A DNA stretch of 11,669 nt, taken from contig JAKQLT010000083.1 of the NCBI GenBank assembly GCA_029567025.1, forward strand, positions 1 through 11,669, read 5' to 3'. Numbering within the stretch: position 1 is the first letter of the stretch; each line of letters begins with the position of its first letter. This document shows positions 1 to 6,809 of this stretch, piece by piece. The notes beneath the pieces were generated by a model. That model was not told where the DNA came from, did no database searches, and saw nothing but the letters and a program-made list of their open reading frames with translations. The DNA is from Candidatus Omnitrophota bacterium (GTDB lineage Bacteria > Omnitrophota > Gorgyraeia > Zapsychrales > Zapsychraceae). Made by a program: the position numbers and the translations under genes.

Positions 1-155
1 AGCCCAAATGAGAGTTTTTTAGGAACCGCTTTCTTTGCTTATTTCTTTCGAATATACTCACATTAAACATTACCAACAGGCGCGTTGGATAAAGGCATTA
101 GAATTATACTGCTCCCCATTAACAGAATCAGGGTTTTAAGGTAGAATAAGGCTCC

Positions 156-182
156 AATAAAAAGGAGGTATCTCTACCCTCC
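156..182 (-). terminator. Intrinsic terminator after rsmE
   Basis: On the minus strand an imperfect stem, GGAGGGTA paired with TACCTCC with one bulged G, closes a GAGA (GNRA) loop and runs straight into TTTTTATT. This is the form of a Rho-independent terminator. It lies about 45 bases beyond the rsmE stop and plausibly ends the pilin-glycosyltransferase-rsmE transcript. A second small hairpin, CCCACC/GGTGGG around a 5-base loop at 182-198, sits just upstream and may help stall the polymerase. Confidence 0.65.
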
Positions 183-224
183 CCACCACCGAGGTGGGAT
201 AATTTCTATTTATAATAATATTTA

Positions 225-962
225 TTATATTGAGAAATAAAGATTTGCACAAGAGATAGAACAAATCGCCGCGGTTTCCACGCGAAGAACCGTCGGCCCT
301 AAGGAAACAGGAATAGCTTTCTTTTCTTGGGCAAAGGCATATTCTTCAGGGGTAAAATCACCTTCGGGGCCAATAAAAAAAGAAATTTTTTCCGTTTTTC
401 TTAAGCCTTCAATCGTTTTAAATAAATTCTGAGGTTTTCCCATTAAGCTGGGGATTAAAACCGTCGTATTTTGCGATAGGTTTTCCATCGCATCCGAGAA
501 TGTCATTATGGGATGAATTTCTGGAATCGTTAACCGGTGCGATTGTTTAGCCGCGCTAATAGCTATTGTTTTATAACGCGTTAATTTTTTATCGGCCCGT
601 TCGTCTTTTAATGCAATTTCAGTGCGTTTTGTTATAATCGGGATAATCTCATCAACGCCCAGCTCAGTGCATTTCTCGATAATAATCTCAAATTTGCTTT
701 TTTTAGGGATCGCACAAGCCAGAATGATTTTCGGCGTATTTCTCGACGAAATCCGTTTGACATTAAAAATTTCAATAGTCGCGTTTTGAGATGAAATTTC
801 TCTGATGATCCCTTCCGCCTCTTCGTTTTTTCCGTTAAATAAGACAATCTTCTCTCCTTTTTTTATCCGCAGGACATTTTTTAAATGATGCAGTTCTTCG
901 GCGTCGGCAAGAATGAATTTCTTTAGGGAAAAATCAGCGTTGGGAGAGTAGAATCGAGGCAT
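225..962 (-). CDS. rsmE: 16S rRNA (uracil-1498-N3)-methyltransferase RsmE
   Basis: RsmE is a cytoplasmic SPOUT-family enzyme that uses S-adenosylmethionine to methylate N3 of U1498 in 16S rRNA of the 30S subunit. The 245 residues match the family's usual size. An N-terminal PUA-like RNA-binding part (about 1-70) carries the typical HHLKNVLR segment. The SPOUT domain shows KSKFEIIIEKCTELGV (88-103), KQSHR (139-143), IGPEGDFTPEE (197-207) and LGPTVLRVETA (221-231), the last two forming the knotted cofactor site. The start is set by a GGAG about 8 bases ahead of the ATG, inside the end of the preceding gene; only 3 bases separate that gene's stop from this ATG. It is a housekeeping gene at the tail of a pilin and glycosyltransferase run, probably co-transcribed, with no clear functional link to filaments. 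The family call is secure. Confidence 0.95.
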   Translation of the reverse strand: MPRFYSPNADFSLKKFILADAEELHHLKNVLRIKKGEKIVLFNGKNEEAEGIIREISSQNATIEIFNVKRISSRNTPKIILACAIPKKSKFEIIIEKCTELGVDEIIPIITKRTEIALKDERADKKLTRYKTIAISAAKQSHRLTIPEIHPIMTFSDAMENLSQNTTVLIPSLMGKPQNLFKTIEGLRKTEKISFFIGPEGDFTPEEYAFAQEKKAIPVSLGPTVLRVETAAICSISCANLYFSI

Positions 963-965
963 TGT

Positions 966-2423
966 TTATTCTCCGCTTATTTTGAAAATTGCGTAGTGTT
1001 GATTTTCCCATATTTTAGAGAAATTAATTTCCGTATTATGTGTTTCAACAAGATTTTCAAATTCTTGGGGGACAGTACTTAATCTAATAAAATATTTTAC
1101 ATTGTATTTTTTTATAAGATTTTTGAAGTAAAGCGGATATTGTGGGGCATAATGTAGTTTAGCTCCTTGTAGCCCTGTTAATAAACTTAACGTTCTTGGC
1201 CTTGTAGCAATGAAAACCTCATCTTTTTTTATAATGGTCTTCATTTGTTTAAGGAGCTCTTGTGTTTCAGAGAGATAGATTATGTCATCGTTAAAAGAAA
1301 AGTTTTGGGGAGCACAGGCAATATTAAAGAATAAAAATATTATTAAAAATGAAGAAATAATTTGATTTGATAAATTGAGAGGAAATTTAATTAATAATTT
1401 ATAAAGAGTTTTTATGATAAAGATTATTAAGATGCTAAGAATAGGAATAAAATATCTTGGTCCGTCAATTTGAAAAGAAAATATAACAGAAAGAATATAC
1501 AAGATAAAAAACATTTCGATAATATCAGTTTTTTTGTTTTTTATTCTTATGAAGAAGATTGTAGAGATTATTGTTGTAATAGGAATAATAGAGATGCGAA
1601 TAAGGGGCGTAAGCTTGGGCACAATATAGGTGTAAAGAGTTTTGAGATTAGGGAAAAGAAGAATAAAAAAAGAAGTAAAAGCATAGAAAAGCATTTCTAT
1701 AATGGATCGTATGTCATATGAATAGAGTGTTAACTGCGAGTATCCCGCGATACTGGTTTGAATGTAGGACAAACTGAATGTTGTGATAAGTAATATAAAT
1801 AAGATAAAAAAAGATTTTAAGCGTTCTTTTTTTATAAAAAATAAATATAAGAAGATTGTTAAAAATAAAACAATTCCAATATATCGAGTTAAAAAAGCGA
1901 GAATCATAAGGATTGAGGAAATTATAAAATAAAAGACTTTCTTATCTTTTTCTTTTGCTTCAAAATATTTTAACCAACTAAACAGCGCTATTGTTATAAG
2001 AGCCGAGAAAGGAATATCTGTTAATATTGATTGTTTAAACCAAAAGAAATATGGAGAAGAAAGAAGGAATGTAAATAATAAAATGGGATGTGGATTTCGG
2101 AGTTTTTTATTTGCAATTAAGAAAGAAAAATAAGAAAACAACCACCAGCCAATAATGTTCCAAATTTTAAGAATTTGAAAATTAATTCCAAATATTTTGA
2201 TTAGAGGAGCTAATAAAATAGGGAATATTGGAGGAGAAATGCTGGGATAATTCAACACGAATCCTTGAGTATAGTCCTTATTTTCAACAATGTTTTTTGA
2301 ATGCATAATATATTGGCTAAAATCATCCCCCCAATTATGACCGTTTTTAAGCGTTACAATGTTGATAATAAGAAATAATATTGTACTTAAAATAAGAATT
2401 ATTTTATTTTCATCTTTTTGCAT
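966..2423 (-). CDS. GT-C type (GT39/ArnT/PMT-like) membrane glycosyltransferase, putative
   Basis: This 485-residue integral membrane protein has about ten or more hydrophobic segments. Its first loop after TM1 carries GDDFSQY (D33, D34), an acidic pair where GT-C enzymes place their catalytic or metal-binding acid. NYPSISPPIFPILLAP (58-73) resembles the proline-rich entry to TM2 in ArnT/PMT-2 relatives, and a second acidic motif, LTDIP (134-138), lies in the next outer loop. A short soluble C-terminal part follows about residue 380. GT-C enzymes transfer sugars from polyprenyl-phosphate donors on the outer face of the cytoplasmic membrane; donor and acceptor cannot be read here. The ATG lies 8 bases beyond the preceding stop with no Shine-Dalgarno, which fits translational coupling. 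The coding strand is very A+T-rich with many Phe, Ile and Lys, as expected for a membrane protein in this genome. The fold call is fair; the substrate is unknown. Confidence 0.65.
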   Translation of the reverse strand: MQKDENKIILILSTILFLIINIVTLKNGHNWGDDFSQYIMHSKNIVENKDYTQGFVLNYPSISPPIFPILLAPLIKIFGINFQILKIWNIIGWWLFSYFSFLIANKKLRNPHPILLFTFLLSSPYFFWFKQSILTDIPFSALITIALFSWLKYFEAKEKDKKVFYFIISSILMILAFLTRYIGIVLFLTIFLYLFFIKKERLKSFFILFILLITTFSLSYIQTSIAGYSQLTLYSYDIRSIIEMLFYAFTSFFILLFPNLKTLYTYIVPKLTPLIRISIIPITTIISTIFFIRIKNKKTDIIEMFFILYILSVIFSFQIDGPRYFIPILSILIIFIIKTLYKLLIKFPLNLSNQIISSFLIIFLFFNIACAPQNFSFNDDIIYLSETQELLKQMKTIIKKDEVFIATRPRTLSLLTGLQGAKLHYAPQYPLYFKNLIKKYNVKYFIRLSTVPQEFENLVETHNTEINFSKIWENQHYAIFKISGE

Positions 2424-2431
2424 AATATTTT

Positions 2432-4315
2432 TTATTCTGTTGCGGCCTCTCTTTCATTTTTTATCTTTGAAAGAATATATTTTACAACCCCACGCAAGCG
2501 CGCGTCACTATGAAGCTTGTCTATTTGTGTAGCTTTTAGAATGCGTTTAATCCCTGCCCCTTTATATCCTAACGCAAAAAGAGTCGCGCCTTCTTCTAAG
2601 ATATCCACATAATCGATTTTTTCTTCAAAGATTTTTTTTAATTGGCTTTTAGGATTTAATGGTTTTTGAATAAAATCTTCAAGTTCCTTTATGTCTTCAT
2701 CGGAATAATCAGCAATCGTCAATGTCGCGGATATCTCTCGCACAGCTTGGTTTAAATGAGCATATTCTTTCTGAATAAAAACAATCGTATCTGCCTCAAT
2801 AAAAATAAGCTGCCATAGAAGATTGTTGCTTAAATATTCTGCTAATTTATGCGATGATGGAAGCGAAGTATTGAGAATAACAATATTAAATTGGTATTTA
2901 TCATACGCTGTTTGAAAGAATTCTTCGGGTTTGCCTATGACATGCAAAGAATTAGAAAAAAGAATTTTATTGTATTGGCGCCCGTCAATATAAGGTTTAA
3001 GGTCTGGATATCCGTCCCAAGTTAAATAACCACCTATAAGGTCCGTATTAAAGACTCCTCCTATTATATTATTTTTTTTTAAAAATTCGATTGTTTCTTT
3101 CGGCGCGGAAATGGAGCGGCTTATTTTAATAGGATTTATAAAATGTCCTTTATGGTAAACTCTTTGTTGAAAGAAGTTAATTGCTTTAGCCCCGGAGATA
3201 TTAATAAGAAAACCAAACATTAAAATACTTAATATTTTTAAATATTTTTTTTTCTCAAAAATGTTTTTAAAGTCAAAGGCGCGTGCTGTGTCAAGAAGGA
3301 TATAGATAATAATGATAAATAAAAAATCAATTCCCCGATTAGCTTTTAAGAAAAGAAATGTCGCAAAGGTAAGAAGCAATGTTCCAATGAGTCTATTTTT
3401 TTTGTTGTTCCAGATAGCCATAATGCCAAGCGCGATAGAAACAAGAAACCAATTTCTTAAAAACGGATTAAAGATAATGAAAATCGGCGCTTGAAGTTCT
3501 GCGATATTTGTTTCAATAAGATGAAAATAGATAAATTCTTTATCAAAAAAAGACCTAAATGGATATAGAAATCCTTCTAATCCATAAGGGGTAAAGAAGA
3601 AAACGCACAAAAAGATCGGCCAAAGGATTGAAAGATCTTTGATCTTTCTTTTTGTTGCTATCAGAGATTCCGTCGAGCTTTCTCTGAAATTATATTTATG
3701 ATTGAGATATTCGATGATATTAGCGAACAAGAAAATTCCGATAAGCGCGTTACCAAATACAAAACATCCCAAATGAATATTGGCCCACAAAATACCAAGA
3801 ATGGGCAAAATCCATAATTTCCGTTTCCCTCCTGTATTTTGATAAGAGAAAAGAATAATAAGGAAGACTTGGATAAAAATGCCATTAAAAATAAAAGGCC
3901 GTAATAGGGCGCGGGCTTCTAACGCAATAATAAATAAAAATGATAGCAGATATAATAAAGCGAACGGTAATTTTTTATACGCTTGAACAAAGAAAATAAG
4001 AAATATGATGGTAAGAATAATAACACGAAAAATTTGCAAACCGAATAATCCACCCACAGAATAAACAAGATAATAAATGACGCTTCCCAGCCATTGAGGC
4101 GAAATACCTTTAACAGGCACATCCGTATAAGAAAAAATATCTTCGTGCGGCACAGCTTTGTGCTCAATAATCCATTTTCCCGTGGCCATGTGCCACCAAA
4201 TATCCTCCATCTCAACCGGCTTAAAGAATGAAATAAAAATATAACCCGCTAATAAAACAAGAAGAAATATTTTTAATGTTTTTTTGAAGGTTTTAAAAGA
4301 AAAGAGTTTGGGCAT
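2432..4315 (-). CDS. Polytopic membrane protein of GT-C glycosyltransferase-like type
   Basis: A 627-residue protein from the ATG at 4315; a TTG at 4321, directly after the pilin stop, would add two residues, and neither start has a clear ribosome site. TM1 spans about 14-31. It is followed by EMEDIWWHMATGKWI (35-49), then PHEDIFSYT (56-64) and SPQWL (72-76), the N-terminal pattern of a widespread uncharacterised family related to GT-C glycosyltransferases. Many hydrophobic segments follow, to about residue 380. The soluble C-terminal part has GGVFNTDLIGGYLTW (about 418) and YIDGRQY (about 443), also typical of that family. The last 120 residues are charged and helical. I recognise the family pattern but not a defined reaction. 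Its place between prepilin genes and a second GT-C-like gene suggests a role in glycosylating an exported product, perhaps the filament; this is inference. Confidence 0.6.
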   Translation of the reverse strand: MPKLFSFKTFKKTLKIFLLVLLAGYIFISFFKPVEMEDIWWHMATGKWIIEHKAVPHEDIFSYTDVPVKGISPQWLGSVIYYLVYSVGGLFGLQIFRVIILTIIFLIFFVQAYKKLPFALLYLLSFLFIIALEARALLRPFIFNGIFIQVFLIILFSYQNTGGKRKLWILPILGILWANIHLGCFVFGNALIGIFLFANIIEYLNHKYNFRESSTESLIATKRKIKDLSILWPIFLCVFFFTPYGLEGFLYPFRSFFDKEFIYFHLIETNIAELQAPIFIIFNPFLRNWFLVSIALGIMAIWNNKKNRLIGTLLLTFATFLFLKANRGIDFLFIIIIYILLDTARAFDFKNIFEKKKYLKILSILMFGFLINISGAKAINFFQQRVYHKGHFINPIKISRSISAPKETIEFLKKNNIIGGVFNTDLIGGYLTWDGYPDLKPYIDGRQYNKILFSNSLHVIGKPEEFFQTAYDKYQFNIVILNTSLPSSHKLAEYLSNNLLWQLIFIEADTIVFIQKEYAHLNQAVREISATLTIADYSDEDIKELEDFIQKPLNPKSQLKKIFEEKIDYVDILEEGATLFALGYKGAGIKRILKATQIDKLHSDARLRGVVKYILSKIKNEREAATE

Positions 4316-4321
4316 AAACAA

Positions 4322-4903
4322 TTACCATCCATGTCCTTTGGGGCTTACGCGGGCATCCATTTTAACGGAAGGATTTGTAATGGGATCATAAGCTTTTGCC
4401 GGGTCATAAATAGTTGCTAAAGAGATATCAATATAAAAAGTTTTTGCGACTTTATCTTGTTCAAGACTAAAACTTACAGCGAAGATTTTATTAGAGATGT
4501 ATGGTCCGACAGGTGGCGTGAAGCAAGACACCACAGGGGGTGCCTCAGGACATATTCCTAAATACTTATCATAGCGAGTATAAGATATCCATTGATCATC
4601 TGCATAATTTTCCGGTGTCCCATTGACATCCTGACGGAACCCTATCTCTGTAGAATTTGGATTAATGATCCCGGGATCTGCAGAAAAACCAACAGCAAGC
4701 GATGCGTCTTTTACTATTTGGCTCATGACGGCGGCTGTTTCTAAAGCTAAAATGGTTGCTTTTGAGCTTGAACGTTCGATTTGGCTTATCGCGAAATTAA
4801 AAGAAACAACTCCGATGAGTACAATGCCCACTAAAACCGTTGAAACGAGTAACTCTGTAAGGGTGAGCCCTTTTTTTTGTTTTATTTTATAAAAAAATTG
4901 CAT
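4322..4903 (-). CDS. PilW/GspJ-like minor prepilin
   Basis: A 193-residue protein with a class III (type IV prepilin) leader. The basic start ends KKG (10-12) and is followed by LTLTELLV, giving cleavage at G12/L13 and Glu at +5 of the mature protein. A hydrophobic helix runs to about residue 40, then an amphipathic stretch (SQIERSSSKATILALETAA and onward) and a beta-rich C-terminal domain with two cysteines (around ICPEAPPVVSC). Size and layout fit PilW/GspJ minor pilins, which help prime the filament tip. It starts 19 bases after the preceding pilin stop, without a visible Shine-Dalgarno; the following membrane-protein gene begins at or within 6 bases of its stop. The last residues, SPKGHGW, are not a family hallmark. 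Prepilin class is clear; the exact subclass is uncertain. Confidence 0.8.
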   Translation of the reverse strand: MQFFYKIKQKKGLTLTELLVSTVLVGIVLIGVVSFNFAISQIERSSSKATILALETAAVMSQIVKDASLAVGFSADPGIINPNSTEIGFRQDVNGTPENYADDQWISYTRYDKYLGICPEAPPVVSCFTPPVGPYISNKIFAVSFSLEQDKVAKTFYIDISLATIYDPAKAYDPITNPSVKMDARVSPKGHGW

Positions 4904-4922
4904 AAATATTTATGAAAAGTAT

Positions 4923-5267
4923 TTATTCCGGATAATCAATGGTCATTGTCACTTGGCGTGCTTTTAATCCAGAAACATCACTTACGGTATAAGACACATT
5001 ATAAGGTTCTATGGTCTGATTATAGGTTTTTGGTGTTAAAAGACTTGTTGTATTCCATATTTCAGCATCAACTTGAGCGCGAAGCTCATCCGTTACTTGT
5101 TTCCCTATATAAATGGCTTGTAGTTTAGTTGATGATTGTTCTGCTTGCGGGCGCAAAGCTGTAATGGTCGCGAAAATACCAAAAGAGGCGATAACAAAAA
5201 TAATTGATGTTATTACAACTTCAATGATCGAGGCAAAAGCATTATTTTTTTTAAGATATCTTAACAT
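4923..5267 (-). CDS. PilV/GspI-like minor prepilin with unusual cleavage site
   Basis: A short 114-residue pilin-like protein: basic start MLRYLKK, then NNAFASIIEVVITSIIFVIASFGIF, which resembles the prepilin signal and hydrophobic helix. No glycine precedes the helix. Cleavage at A10/F11 would give Glu at +6; cleavage at F11/A12 would keep Glu16 at +5 but put Phe at -1. Both are irregular for a prepilin peptidase site. After the helix come a polar helical part (QAEQSSTKLQAIYIGKQVTDELR) and a small beta region ending TIDYPE. Length, helix sequence and position between a pilin and a PilW/GspJ-like gene suggest PilV/GspI type. Only 3 bases separate it from the preceding stop, and no Shine-Dalgarno is seen, so translation probably depends on coupling. 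Confidence 0.75.
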   Translation of the reverse strand: MLRYLKKNNAFASIIEVVITSIIFVIASFGIFATITALRPQAEQSSTKLQAIYIGKQVTDELRAQVDAEIWNTTSLLTPKTYNQTIEPYNVSYTVSDVSGLKARQVTMTIDYPE

Positions 5268-5270
5268 TTT

Positions 5271-5711
5271 TTAAGGAGGACATGTGCTAAGACTGGGACA
5301 AGTGCCTGGTCCTTGACAACAAGGATTAGTAGTTGTGTTTAAACTATCTTGGGTTACTTTAACGGTAAATCCTCCTGTCCCTGATTTTTTAGCATTTGCA
5401 TAAAATAATCCAGGTCCCCTATAAACATATTTATATGTAAAAATATTAGATGTAATGTTAATCTTAAACGTGGAATTAATATCATTAATAGTATTCAAAT
5501 CAAAGGTATAGTAATCGCCTGTCCGCGCTTTATAAATTTGGCAGGCCGCGTGTAATGCTGATAATTGGACAATGGCGTCGCGTTCATACGCTTTGTTAAT
5601 GGCTTTAGAATAATTAGGGATCGCGAATCCCGCAATAATGCCGATGAGCACAACCGTTATCATAATTTCCATTAATGTAAAAGCTTGTTTATTTTTTTTC
5701 TTGTTGTTCAT
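5271..5711 (-). CDS. Type IV prepilin with cysteine-rich C-terminus
   Basis: A 146-residue prepilin. A lysine-rich leader of 10 residues ends in Ala rather than Gly (KQA), then FTLMEIMITVVLIGIIAGFA, with Glu15 at +5 of the mature protein. Pro32 in the AIPNY segment fits the usual helix break of PilA/PilE and GspG pilins. The globular part begins with an amphipathic helix (DAIVQLSALHAACQIYKARTGDYY), as in PilE/GspG-type proteins. The C-terminus has four cysteines in 14 residues (C131, C132, C138, C144) with Gly, Pro and Ser around them, besides C57, and could form disulfide loops on the filament surface. It starts 9 bases after the preceding pilin stop, without a Shine-Dalgarno. Alanine at -1 is tolerated by some prepilin peptidases but is not the rule. 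Whether it is a major or minor subunit cannot be said. Confidence 0.88.
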   Translation of the reverse strand: MNNKKKNKQAFTLMEIMITVVLIGIIAGFAIPNYSKAINKAYERDAIVQLSALHAACQIYKARTGDYYTFDLNTINDINSTFKINITSNIFTYKYVYRGPGLFYANAKKSGTGGFTVKVTQDSLNTTTNPCCQGPGTCPSLSTCPP

Positions 5712-5720
5712 TTTTTCTGA

Positions 5721-6119
5721 TCACATCCCTATTTGAGAACAGTTTATAGTGCCAGAAGTACATGTAAAAACCCCATCTTTATCAATTGTTAATTTATATA
5801 AAGAACCTGATGTCCCTCTTGTGATTTGTCCAAGGTGAGTTGTTCCAGTAGCATCATCTGCTCCATCAGGAGCTTGGAAATTAGAAGAAGAAGGAATGGT
5901 AATATCTAAATTATTAATATCTGTCGCATAGTTTCCATTTTCAAGAAAATAAATTTTTTGTGCGTTTAAGATGCTTAAAAGGATTTGTTTGCCTTCAGCG
6001 GATTTGGTGCGTTCAAAAGTCGCGGAAAATTTCGGAAGCGCGGCTGTCGCGATAACACCCAAAATAACTATGACAACAATAATTTCAATTAAAGTAAATC
6101 CTGAAAGTTTTTTACGCAT
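5721..6119 (-). CDS. Type IV prepilin / GspG-like pseudopilin
   Basis: A 132-residue prepilin with a 7-residue leader (MRKKLSG), cleavage at G7/F8, then FTLIEIIVVIVILGVIATAALPKF with Glu12 at +5 and proline at the usual helix kink. The mature part opens with a helix (KSAEGKQILLSILNAQKIYFLENGNYA) that closely follows the GspG/PilE plan, including the Tyr-rich NGNYA turn. Cys120 and Cys127 near the end may form the C-terminal disulfide loop of pilins. It is the first gene after the strong terminator at 6176-6215, with a 56-base A+T-rich leader that has neither a clear promoter nor a Shine-Dalgarno, so expression by read-through from the upstream pilin is possible. The prepilin call is secure; the subclass is not. 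Confidence 0.9.
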   Translation of the reverse strand: MRKKLSGFTLIEIIVVIVILGVIATAALPKFSATFERTKSAEGKQILLSILNAQKIYFLENGNYATDINNLDITIPSSSNFQAPDGADDATGTTHLGQITRGTSGSLYKLTIDKDGVFTCTSGTINCSQIGM

Positions 6120-6175
6120 GGTTTTTGTTTTTTAAGAAAGATTTCTTGATTTTATAAAGATTTTTACTGCTGGAT

Positions 6176-6215
6176 AAAACCCCTATGAAAACTGTAACAT
6201 TTTCATAGGGGTTTT
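6176..6215 (-). terminator. Strong hairpin terminator after the riboswitch-controlled pilin
   Basis: A perfect 16-bp inverted repeat, AAAACCCCTATGAAAA facing TTTTCATAGGGGTTTT, around an 8-base loop (6192-6199). On either strand the stem starts with A's and ends with T's, so it can act as an intrinsic terminator in both directions. It lies 21 bases beyond the stop of the pilin at 6237-6656 and separates that gene from the four later pilin genes. It may also protect the pilin mRNA 3' end. Confidence 0.85.
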
Positions 6216-6236
6216 AAGAAAAAGCAAGTGTTTCAA

Positions 6237-6656
6237 TTATTTTATGCCACTAAAAATACCAGTTCCGGTTTTAGTAACAATTTCATTTGATGCAATTCTT
6301 ATTCCAATTTCATTGCCTGCTCCTGCTCCTTCTCCTGCAAACTTAGCATTTACTCCCCACGTATTATAAGTTGGCGTGATAAAGACATAGTTCCAAGTTG
6401 TAGTGTTTACAGATTCAAGGCCTAATGCTTGAGGGGTTCCGCAAGTTGAGTAATTTGCTGAACCGGCTCCTGACATCATAGCGCAACGATCAGCAGCTCT
6501 TTTCAGTTCTCCAAGAGTATTTAATGCTTCTGTTGATTTTGCGAAATTAATTGTTTGAAAGAATTTAGGCAAGGCTAAGCTGGCGAGAACGCCGATAATG
6601 ATAATAACGATGATAATTTCGAGTAACGTAAAACCGCTTTTTGTGTTGAGTTTCAT
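6237..6656 (-). CDS. Type IV pilin under riboswitch control, candidate major pilin
   Basis: A 139-residue prepilin. The leader MKLNTKSG is cut at G8/F9; the mature start FTLLEIIIVIIIIGVLASLALPKFF has Glu13 at +5 and the usual proline. An amphipathic helix (KSTEALNTLGELKRAADRCAM) leads to a globular domain with Cys58 and Cys72, a Thr/Asn/Trp-rich middle and a Gly/Ala-rich stretch (FAGEGAGAGNEIG). The start is set by AAGGAG 8 bases ahead of the ATG, the only strong ribosome site among the five pilin genes. It has its own promoter and riboswitch upstream and a very strong terminator downstream, so it forms a single-gene unit. Separate control, a strong ribosome site and its own terminator make it the likeliest main filament subunit; this is inference from arrangement. 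A GspG-type pseudopilin remains possible. Confidence 0.9.
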   Translation of the reverse strand: MKLNTKSGFTLLEIIIVIIIIGVLASLALPKFFQTINFAKSTEALNTLGELKRAADRCAMMSGAGSANYSTCGTPQALGLESVNTTTWNYVFITPTYNTWGVNAKFAGEGAGAGNEIGIRIASNEIVTKTGTGIFSGIK

Positions 6657-6664
6657 TGTTTCAT

Positions 6665-6670
6665 CTCCTT
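6665..6670 (-). promoter_or_regulatory. Ribosome binding site of the riboswitch-controlled pilin
   Basis: AAGGAG on the minus strand, 8 bases ahead of the ATG at 6656. It is worth noting because the four following pilin genes have no comparable site. The 83 bases between the riboswitch terminator and this gene are otherwise A+T-rich, and I see no further structure in them. Confidence 0.75.
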
Positions 6671-6738
6671 TTTTATTTTTTAAATCTTTTTATTATTTAT
6701 TTAAAAGCCTTTTTTTGTGGATTTTAAAGGATTTAAAA

Positions 6739-6779
6739 TAAAAAATCCTATCCCACGGGTGCTTTCTCGTAGAATAGGA
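6739..6779 (-). terminator. Riboswitch terminator (expression platform)
   Basis: On the minus strand TCCTATTCTACG (6779-6768) pairs with CGTGGGATAGGA (6757-6746) as a 12-bp stem with two G-U pairs, over a 10-base loop (AGAAAGCACC), followed by TTTTTTA. This is a standard intrinsic terminator. It stands 30 bases after the candidate aptamer and 83 bases ahead of the pilin ATG, the place expected for a transcription-attenuating riboswitch. Its 5' arm is complementary to an aptamer segment (6904-6891), and part of its loop and 3' arm (ACCCGT, 6760-6755) is complementary to ACGGGT in the linker (6800-6795). Either pairing would prevent the hairpin. Confidence 0.8.
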
Positions 6780-6809
6780 CTTTAAAATTATCAAACCCGT
6801 TATTTTTTA

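Noticed and set aside
1..66. Open frame on the plus strand from the left edge, 21 codons ending in TAA, rich in Phe and Tyr; could be the end of a convergent gene.
   Set aside because: Twenty-one open codons are likely by chance, and no recognisable domain end or supporting context is visible.
1..155. Checked for a tRNA, SRP RNA or other stable RNA beyond the rsmE terminator.
   Set aside because: No cloverleaf with a T-loop motif and no SRP or RNase P signature sequence is visible.
63..178. Minus-strand open frame with a hydrophobic translation containing an ATG at 119 (18 codons), ending at 63.
   Set aside because: It begins inside the terminator hairpin, has no ribosome site and is too short to support.
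5273..5290. AAGGAGGACATG on the plus strand looks like a ribosome site and start codon.
   Set aside because: The frame stops after two codons; it is the complement of proline codons in the pilin on the other strand.
6120..6175. TATAAA and an AAGAAA/TTTCTT inverted repeat ahead of the second pilin, considered as promoter and operator.
   Set aside because: No matching -35 element at proper spacing is seen, and such motifs are common in A+T-rich DNA.
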